Assembly: GCF_000311865.1 (NCBI RefSeq)
Contig: NZ_HE978582.1
Location: 1 to 49,007, forward strand
DNA length: 49,007 nt
Direction of reading: 5' to 3'
Source of the DNA: Peptoniphilus obesi ph1
GTDB taxonomy: Bacteria > Bacillota > Clostridia > Tissierellales > Peptoniphilaceae
The notes beneath the pieces are model-generated. The model made no database searches. It had not been told where the DNA came from and worked only from the letters and a program-made list of their open reading frames with translations. Both the position numbers and the translations under genes were made by a program. Below are positions 43,352-49,007 of this stretch, one piece after another; the first letter of the stretch is position 1; every line of letters begins with the position of its first letter.

Positions 43352-44290
43352 CTACATTAACACTTTAGTAATTGCCATTAAAACATCAACCACAATAGAA
43401 TTGCCGGCCTGCTTATATAGCTTGCTTGAAGTACAATTTTTTCTTCTTGGATGTACTTTCTCTAATTTGTCTATATCACTATCATCAAAACCCATTAGTC
43501 TTAGACATTCTCTTTCTGTTAAATACCTATACTGACCATTTCCAATATCTATTATTCCAGAATTAGGTACTCTCATCTGTTTTGTAGAAATAGTATAAGA
43601 AAAATCTTTAATCACTTTTAGTCGCCCTCTAAAACTATTATCTATACCTTTATTTAAAAATTTCAGCATATAAGGTTGGGTCATTGTATAAAGTTCACTT
43701 ACATCCTTTTCTAAAAATTCACTTAGTGGTCTTGTTTCTTTCCTCTCCAATTTATTAAAAGAAAAGCTATTTGCTCCAAGACATGAAACAACAAATATCC
43801 TTTCTCTTTTTTGAGGTATCCCAAAGTCCATTGCATTTAAAATTTCATACTTACTCTCATATCCAAGGTTCTCTAGCTCCTTTAGATAAATAAAAAAGGA
43901 GTCCCTCATATTTCTATCAAGGACTCCCTTTACATTTTCCCAAATTATCCATTTAGGTTTTTCTTTCATTTCTTTTATTATTCTAATTGTTTCAAATAGT
44001 AAGCTTGATCTAGTTCCAGAATTCTTTGCTCCTCCTTGCTTTTTCCCTATTCTTGAAAAGTCTTGGCAAGGACTTCCATGCATAATTAAGTCTATCTTTT
44101 CATTAGGAGCTTTATATCCTACTACTGATTTTGGCTTATAGTCTTCTCCATAAAGTGCATTGTATGATTTAACACAAGCCTTATCTATTTCTACATAATC
44201 AACAACTTCATAAGGTATTTTCAAATTAATAAAAGCCTTTCTAATAGCACCTATGCCACCGAAAAGCTCTAATATTTTTACCTTATTCAT
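43352..44290 (-). CDS. dcm: DNA cytosine-5 methyltransferase
   Basis: 312 aa with the standard C5 motif order: I FGGIG at 10-14, IV GSPCQDFS with catalytic C75, VI ENVKG (118-122), VIII QKRERI, then target-recognition region and X AGNSIVV near the end. It methylates C5 of cytosine in a short, unknown site. There is no restriction endonuclease beside it; the next gene is a SIR2 protein and the preceding one, overlapping by eight bases, is topB. It may protect the element against host restriction or act with the SIR2 protein. Confidence 0.9.
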   Translation of the reverse strand: MNKVKILELFGGIGAIRKAFINLKIPYEVVDYVEIDKACVKSYNALYGEDYKPKSVVGYKAPNEKIDLIMHGSPCQDFSRIGKKQGGAKNSGTRSSLLFETIRIIKEMKEKPKWIIWENVKGVLDRNMRDSFFIYLKELENLGYESKYEILNAMDFGIPQKRERIFVVSCLGANSFSFNKLERKETRPLSEFLEKDVSELYTMTQPYMLKFLNKGIDNSFRGRLKVIKDFSYTISTKQMRVPNSGIIDIGNGQYRYLTERECLRLMGFDDSDIDKLEKVHPRRKNCTSSKLYKQAGNSIVVDVLMAITKVLM

Positions 44291-46004
44291 TTAGATTATT
44301 CTTGTACCTATCTACAAGCTCCCTTATACTATCTTCTATTTCTCTTAAAAAGTCTTCTTTATCTACTTTTCCAGAGCTAATCTTTGCAAGTTTCATTTCC
44401 CATTCAGATGTCGTTTCTGCAGACTTAAACTTATCTTCTACAATTGATACAAGTCTATTGCCTTTTTCTGTTACAAGTAGATTTTTCTTATCTCTTCTTA
44501 TGAGATCCTTATGGATAAGATTTTCGATAATTCCTGCTCTTGTAGCTGGTGTTCCTAAGCCTTTTCTTTCCACTTCTATTTCTTTATCCAGGGATTCTAC
44601 TCCTGCACTCTCCATAGCCTTTAAAAGTGTATTTTCATTATAATGACTTGGAGCTTTGGTAAATTTCTCCGATATATTTTTAGAAGTTAGCTTAATTTTA
44701 TCTCCAGTCTTTACATCTGGTAATTCATTTTCTTGTCTTTCCTTTCCATAAGGCTTTAGATACTTGGTATAACCTTCATCGATTATAGTCTTGCCACTTG
44801 CATTGAAGTTAAATTTATCATATTCATATCTGATTTTTCTACTTGATTCCTTTAAGTTATCCGAACATGAAGCAAGTAATTTATCCTTAATTAGATTATA
44901 AATTTTACTTTCTTTGTCAGATAAATCTTTAGCTTTTCCAATGCCAGATATAGTAGGAATAATTGCATAGTGGTCTGTAACCTTAGATGAATTAAAAATA
45001 GACTTAAAATTTGATTCATTGATTTTAAAATCATCTTCAACTCCTTCTAATAATTCTTTCATAGTATTAACCATATCATCGGTTAAATACCTACTATCTG
45101 TTCTTGGATATGTGATTAGCTTTTTTTCATAAAGACCTTGTGCCAGATTTAAAGTGTCATTTGCTGAATATCCAAAATATTTATTTGCTTCTCTTTGTAA
45201 GGTAGTGAGATCAAAAGGCTTATCTGGTTTTGTGCTTATATCTTTATCTTTTACATCTGTAATAACTATTTCATCTTCTAGCAAGTTTAATAGTTGTTCT
45301 GCAACTTCAATTTTATCAATCCTATCTGATACAAGTTTCAATCCTTTATAAGATAGGTCAACTGTATAATATTTTTGCTTCTTAAATAGGTTTATTTCAC
45401 TATCCCTTTTAGCTATTAAATATAGAGTTGGAGTTTGTACTCTACCAACAGAATATGTTTCCTTGTAAATGCAAGAATAAAGTCTACTTAAATTCATTCC
45501 TACCAGCCAATCCGCAATAGCTCTTGCATTTGCCGATCTATATAGGTCTTCAAAGTTTTCTCCATCTTTAAGATTTCTGAAGCCATCTTCAATAGCTTTG
45601 TTTTCCATTGAAGATATCCAAAGTCTTTGAATCTTCTTCTTACATTTAGCTTGATTATATACAAGCCTAAAAATAAGCTCTCCTTCTCTACCAGCATCAC
45701 AAGCATTTATAACTGTGTCGATGTTCTTATCGTTTAAAAGTTTCTTTAAAACTCCATATTGTTTTTTAGTGTTTTTAGATACTTTATAAATATATTCTTC
45801 TGGGATTATAGGAAGATTTTCTATTGTCCATTTTTTCCATTTTTCGTCTATCTTATCTGGACTTGCCATTTGAATTAAATGACCTACACACCATGAAACA
45901 ATGTATCCATTCCCCTCATAATATCCGTTTTTTCTTGTTCTTGCTCCAATTACTTTTGCAATTGTAACTGCTACACTTGGCTTTTCTGCTATTACTAACT
46001 TCAT
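44283..46004 (-). CDS. topB: DNA topoisomerase III (type IA), element-encoded
   Basis: 573 aa. Toprim domain with E7 (EKPS) and D103/E107 in ACDAGREGEL; catalytic Y299 in ITYPRTDSRY; then GLGTPATRAGIIENL (near residue 480), family-typical. It lacks the C-terminal zinc-finger tail of chromosomal enzymes, as is common for ICE-borne TopB. It relaxes or decatenates DNA during transfer and replication. The start at 46004 follows GGAGG. Confidence 0.92.
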   Translation of the reverse strand: MKLVIAEKPSVAVTIAKVIGARTRKNGYYEGNGYIVSWCVGHLIQMASPDKIDEKWKKWTIENLPIIPEEYIYKVSKNTKKQYGVLKKLLNDKNIDTVINACDAGREGELIFRLVYNQAKCKKKIQRLWISSMENKAIEDGFRNLKDGENFEDLYRSANARAIADWLVGMNLSRLYSCIYKETYSVGRVQTPTLYLIAKRDSEINLFKKQKYYTVDLSYKGLKLVSDRIDKIEVAEQLLNLLEDEIVITDVKDKDISTKPDKPFDLTTLQREANKYFGYSANDTLNLAQGLYEKKLITYPRTDSRYLTDDMVNTMKELLEGVEDDFKINESNFKSIFNSSKVTDHYAIIPTISGIGKAKDLSDKESKIYNLIKDKLLASCSDNLKESSRKIRYEYDKFNFNASGKTIIDEGYTKYLKPYGKERQENELPDVKTGDKIKLTSKNISEKFTKAPSHYNENTLLKAMESAGVESLDKEIEVERKGLGTPATRAGIIENLIHKDLIRRDKKNLLVTEKGNRLVSIVEDKFKSAETTSEWEMKLAKISSGKVDKEDFLREIEDSIRELVDRYKNNLNE

Positions 46005-46020
46005 TCATACCTCCATAAAT

Positions 46021-46090
46021 AAAAAAAGAGCGAAAGATTTCTCTCTCGCTCAAAGTTTTTCTCCCGAATATTGTATTATTTTCGGGAGAA
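46021..46090 (-). terminator. Double hairpin after the AbiE toxin gene
   Basis: Stem TTCTCCCGAA/TTCGGGAGAA (46059-46068 with 46081-46090), then GAGCGAGAGA/TCTTTCGCTC (46042-46051 with 46028-46037) followed on the minus strand by TTTTTTTATT. The second is a textbook terminator for the abiE operon and insulates topB. Confidence 0.85.
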
Positions 46091-46096
46091 TTCGAT

Positions 46097-47080
46097 TTAC
46101 TTATTAATTTCTTTTTCTAGTTCTTGAAGAACTTTTATAATCTCTTCAAATGTTGGATAGTCTCCATAAATCATTTCTGCCATAGCCTTATAATCTTTTT
46201 CTATTTCAGAGAATCGATACTCTTTTGGAACTAACTTCAATTTGCCAACTAATGCATCTTCATACCTAGCCCACTTTCTAGGGTAGAATTTCATTTTAAA
46301 TTCAGTCACTTTCTTTAGTAATTCTTTATCCTTCAAGGCTTTATTTTTAAAATCTGAATTTGCTATTTTATATAGGTCATAAAAGTGTCTTGCATACCTA
46401 TGTGGCATAGGAGAAAATTCTGGTCTATTTGCTTCGTGGTGTAAAATGGTTGCTTTTTCCCAAAAAGTTCTCTCTGCTGATACTGTTCTTATATTAGTTT
46501 TTTCTTTAAAAACATTCGGATAGGCTTCTCCAATTATTGGCGAAACTTTAACTTCGATTGCAGGTGTCCATGCTGCAAGGCTTCCTATTTCAAGCCTTAT
46601 ATTTTGCGTCAAATAATTAGATTTAAAAATTTTAGGATATTTGCATAGAATTGTTTGTGGATCAAGACTATCAACCCAAAATTCAAAGTCCATGTTCTTT
46701 AAATCTTCTTCTAAAACTTTTAATAATTCATCTCTTAAAAATATTTCTGTCTTTTCATTAACTTCTTTGTTGAATTTATCCTGTTTAGTATTTGATCTTT
46801 CTAACCAAGGTTCTTTTTCTTCGTAACCTAATACTCGCCAGTCTAAGATTAGATCTATGTCTTCAGAAAATCTTTCAATGAGTCCAAAACATTTTGAAAG
46901 TGATGTGCCACCCTTAAAGGTTAAATATTCCTTCCATTTGTTTTCATTAAATAGATAGTCTAAGATAAAAGTAACCCAATAGTCTTTTTCAATGACTGCT
47001 TCAGATATATTTTTCTTTCTTGCAGTATTGACTATTAAAACTCTTAAGTCTTCTTTGTTTTCTATATAAAACTTATTCAT
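46097..47080 (-). CDS. abiEii: AbiEii-family nucleotidyltransferase toxin
   Basis: 327 aa from the ATG at 47080 (RBS GAGGG; overlaps the antitoxin stop). Nucleotidyltransferase core: TFKGGTSLSK (about 54-64) and RFSEDIDLIL (about 70-80), then E/K-rich helical domain with HHEANRP, SPMPHRYARHFYDLY near 225, characteristic of AbiEii/MenT-type toxins. Family members transfer nucleotides to tRNA or other targets and stop growth. The gene partners the antitoxin upstream in a classic type IV TA order. Confidence 0.9.
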   Translation of the reverse strand: MNKFYIENKEDLRVLIVNTARKKNISEAVIEKDYWVTFILDYLFNENKWKEYLTFKGGTSLSKCFGLIERFSEDIDLILDWRVLGYEEKEPWLERSNTKQDKFNKEVNEKTEIFLRDELLKVLEEDLKNMDFEFWVDSLDPQTILCKYPKIFKSNYLTQNIRLEIGSLAAWTPAIEVKVSPIIGEAYPNVFKEKTNIRTVSAERTFWEKATILHHEANRPEFSPMPHRYARHFYDLYKIANSDFKNKALKDKELLKKVTEFKMKFYPRKWARYEDALVGKLKLVPKEYRFSEIEKDYKAMAEMIYGDYPTFEEIIKVLQELEKEINK

Positions 47081-47684
47081 TTTTGCCCTCACAAATTTCT
47101 CTTATCACTTCATATATCCATGATGAAACTGATTTTGATTCTTTCATTAAATCTTTTCTTTCTTTTTCAGTTAAGTTTTCTCCTATCTTTTGTATAACTT
47201 CGTTGGTTATATTTTCTTTACCTAAAGACTTAATTGCTTGAATAACTGTCGCTGTCTTCAAAGACATATTGGCAATTTCTCCAGGATTTACTTTTTTAAA
47301 CTCTAAAATAGTATCTGCAATTTTATATTCTTTGTATCTTCCACTAGATATATATTTATAGTGAGTTGGAACTTGTGTTGAAAGTCCTAATAAGTTTAAG
47401 GCTGTACTATTATATGGTGCAATATTCCAATTGTATTTTCTTGCTATAGCAAGTGCTAACTCGTGAATTGATACTGCTTCGTACTCTCCAATTAATTCAC
47501 TATATCTTGGATTGTAATAAAAACCATCGATGACACGCTTGATTTTATCTTCATCTGCTAATCTTTTTAATATTTGTCTAACCGTAGCATTAGATGCAAT
47601 ATCTAAAAAGTCATTTGCAAAAAATACTTTATGTGAGTCAAAATCATTTATTTTATCTGATATTTTTTCTGTATATGAACTCAT
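47073..47684 (-). CDS. abiEi: AbiEi-type antitoxin (DUF6088)
   Basis: 203 aa. N-terminal winged helix (ATVRQILKRLADEDKIKRVIDGFYY, about 30-60), then the conserved antitoxin core with IAPYNSTALNLLGLSTQVP and FKKVNPGEI. Family members repress their own operon and neutralise the toxin. RBS AAAGGAGG; the 8-base overlap with the toxin couples translation. Confidence 0.9.
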   Translation of the reverse strand: MSSYTEKISDKINDFDSHKVFFANDFLDIASNATVRQILKRLADEDKIKRVIDGFYYNPRYSELIGEYEAVSIHELALAIARKYNWNIAPYNSTALNLLGLSTQVPTHYKYISSGRYKEYKIADTILEFKKVNPGEIANMSLKTATVIQAIKSLGKENITNEVIQKIGENLTEKERKDLMKESKSVSSWIYEVIREICEGKNE

Positions 47685-47696
47685 TACAATCCTCCT

Positions 47697-47736
47697 TTGT
47701 CACGGATATTATATCATATTCGTGACAAGAGTTCAA
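47697..47736 (-). promoter_or_regulatory. abiE promoter and operator
   Basis: On the minus strand TTGAAC (47731-47736), 17 bp, TATAAT (47708-47713). It overlaps a nearly perfect inverted repeat with outer arms TTGTCACG (47697-47704) and CGTGACAA (47721-47728), ideally placed for antitoxin autorepression. Confidence 0.75.
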
Positions 47737-47757
47737 TTGTACTTAAATTTAATATCC

Positions 47758-48495
47758 TTATAATAGTTCATCATCTTCATCTAAAGATTCTTCATGACTT
47801 TCATCATTGTCAGATTCATCTTCTGACTCACTAATATAATCCTCATCATCTTCTTCAAAATCTTCCAACATTCTATCTTCTTTTGCTTTAACTACCTTAA
47901 AATAGTATCCTGCCCCTACTACTCCTCCAATTACAAGTGCAACAATTAGAAATGAACCTATTCCACTTTTCTTTTCTTCTTTTACTGGAACAACCGTAGG
48001 CTCTTCTTTTTTCACTTCTTCTTTCTTAGGTTCTTCAACCTTTATAGTATTTTTATCTTCTGATTCAATCATATTAAGTAGGTCTTGCTCTCCTACTTCT
48101 GTCAATAGCCTTACATTATCTTGGTTTGATGAGTGATCCACTATTAAGTGCATAGTTTTTCCACTTTTAGTTTGAAATGTTAAAAATTGTCTTACATCTA
48201 CTGGATTTTCTTTATCTTTTTCCGTATCTCCACTTGGTGTAATATCTTTTCCATTCCTATCTACATTTTCAATTACTGAACCTCTTGCCTTATTTTCCTG
48301 TGTTGCTAGACTATTTACTGCCTTTGTATTACCACCTTTTACAAGTGGTGTTTTCTTAGGAGGATTATTTGAAGGCTTATTTGCTTCACCTGTATTTCCT
48401 GGTATTCTTGGAACATCTTGATAAGGAATTTCTTCTTTTGATGGTGTAAAAAGGAGTAACGCTATGGCTACTCCTCGTTTAATGCTCATATTCAT
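47758..48495 (-). CDS. DUF4366-like conjugation protein, membrane-anchored
   Basis: 245 aa. A short hydrophobic start, a Pro/Asn-rich linker, then a folded segment (about 100-145: VRQFLTFQTKSGKTMHLIVD, VRLLTEVGEQDLLNMIE), a Lys/Glu-rich stretch, one membrane helix (GIGSFLIVALVIGGVVGAGYYF, about 175-196) and a very acidic tail. This is the layout of DUF4366/CD1107-type proteins of Tn1549-like elements. Role in the transfer machine unknown. RBS GAAAGGA. Confidence 0.75.
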   Translation of the reverse strand: MNMSIKRGVAIALLLFTPSKEEIPYQDVPRIPGNTGEANKPSNNPPKKTPLVKGGNTKAVNSLATQENKARGSVIENVDRNGKDITPSGDTEKDKENPVDVRQFLTFQTKSGKTMHLIVDHSSNQDNVRLLTEVGEQDLLNMIESEDKNTIKVEEPKKEEVKKEEPTVVPVKEEKKSGIGSFLIVALVIGGVVGAGYYFKVVKAKEDRMLEDFEEDDEDYISESEDESDNDESHEESLDEDDELL

Positions 48496-48509
48496 TTTTC
48501 TATCCTTTC

Positions 48510-49007
48510 TTATTTTACATTTTTAAATACATAGACTGCTTTTCTAGCATTGTCCCATTCTATTGTTTGGTTTTTGCCATCTTTAATATCTCCATGACTT
48601 GCTCCAAAAGCTTTGGCAATGTTTGAAATTGAAGCATGAATTCTTCCATTTATAATCACTGGCTTAACATCTGAATTGTAGACCTTTCCATCTGAATCTT
48701 TCATAACACCAGTATCAATATTTAGTCTTAATGTCTTTTTAGCTAGGATATTATTCTCTTTATTTGAGAAAATAGCTTCACGAGTAGAGTTGTCATACTC
48801 AACATTAAAACCGAGAGTATAAGCAATATATCTTACTGGAATCATAGTTCTTCCTTGGTCTACATAAGTTTTTACATCCATATATACTGTTGTCTTACCA
48901 TCTTTATTGATAATGTTATAAAAGTTTTTGTCTACTTGGAAAACTGCAAATTCTTTTTCATCTTTAACTTGTTTTTTGGATTGTTGTTCCTCTTGCTTTT
49001 TCATCTT
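48510..49007 (-). CDS. Copper-amine-oxidase-N-like stalk domain protein, partial
   Basis: About 164 codons up to the window edge and open beyond it, so the N-terminus is missing. The visible part starts with a charged coiled segment (KKQEEQQSKKQ) and continues as a copper-amine-oxidase N-terminal-like stalk domain: VDQGRTMIPVRYIAYTLGFNVEYDNSTREAIF and a second repeat INGRIHASISNIAKAFG. Such domains are extracytoplasmic, often in cell-wall-associated proteins of Clostridia. Cargo or backbone role undetermined. Confidence 0.65.
   Translation of the reverse strand, partial: KMKKQEEQQSKKQVKDEKEFAVFQVDKNFYNIINKDGKTTVYMDVKTYVDQGRTMIPVRYIAYTLGFNVEYDNSTREAIFSNKENNILAKKTLRLNIDTGVMKDSDGKVYNSDVKPVIINGRIHASISNIAKAFGASHGDIKDGKNQTIEWDNARKAVYVFKNVK

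Overview
The window is very AT-rich Gram-positive DNA with strong GGAGG-type ribosome binding sites and the standard stop codons. Gene content and protein style suggest a low-GC anaerobic Firmicute of the Peptoniphilaceae/Tissierellia type (Anaerococcus- or Peptoniphilus-like). That placement is inference, since no rRNA or tRNA gene is visible. Almost everything after the first 3.2 kb lies on the minus strand.

Layout. (1) About 1-3.2 kb looks like ordinary chromosome: a VOC-fold protein, a small DUF4177-like protein, a membrane-anchored protein, trmB, a secreted DNA/RNA endonuclease and a cupin. (2) About 3.3-6.5 kb is a transition zone: an ABC-F ribosome-protection ATPase with an apparent leader peptide, a zinc-ribbon protein, a small membrane protein, and wreckage (a LuxR-type HTH tail and a DUF3847 pseudogene). 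(3) About 6.5-13.9 kb is a stack of integration scars. A ~905-bp direct repeat (6543-7447 and 11757-12661) carries the 3' end of metG (methionyl-tRNA synthetase tRNA-binding domain), a 17-bp inverted repeat, and the end of a tyrosine integrase. The first copy has only the integrase tail; the second has the complete integrase plus excisionase. The simplest reading is two successive integrations into the 3' end of metG, with 7.4-11.75 kb being what is left of the older element: methyltransferase, Dps, SEFIR/TIR protein, type III restriction enzyme tail and recombinase debris. (4) About 13.7-49 kb is the younger integrative conjugative element (Tn916/Tn1549-like), which runs off the right end of the window.

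Cargo of the younger element. First comes an AraC-controlled operon with an ECF transporter (S, T and fused A-A subunits), a TetR regulator and a heterodimeric ABC exporter-fold pair, resembling metallophore-uptake loci. Next are a putative oriT, mobC and a relaxase on the plus strand. They are followed by an XRE / two-component / multi-permease ABC cassette of the antimicrobial-peptide-resistance type, inserted between the relaxase and a degraded second copy of the relaxase tail. The conjugation backbone follows: an OB-fold protein, a giant methylase-helicase polyvalent protein, TopB, DUF4366-like and copper-amine-oxidase-N-like proteins. The polyvalent gene is split by a 2341-nt group II intron (33093-35433) placed exactly between a TGG and a CAG codon; splicing would restore one frame of about 2547 codons. 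Defence and stability genes sit within the backbone: a SIR2-domain protein directly after a cytosine-5 DNA methyltransferase, and an AbiE-type toxin-antitoxin pair with a clear promoter/operator.

The most interesting points are the SIR2/methyltransferase/TopB cluster, the intron-split polyvalent gene, the stacked metG scars, the YbtPQ/IrtAB-like ECF locus and the leader peptide ahead of the ABC-F gene. No CRISPR array was seen.
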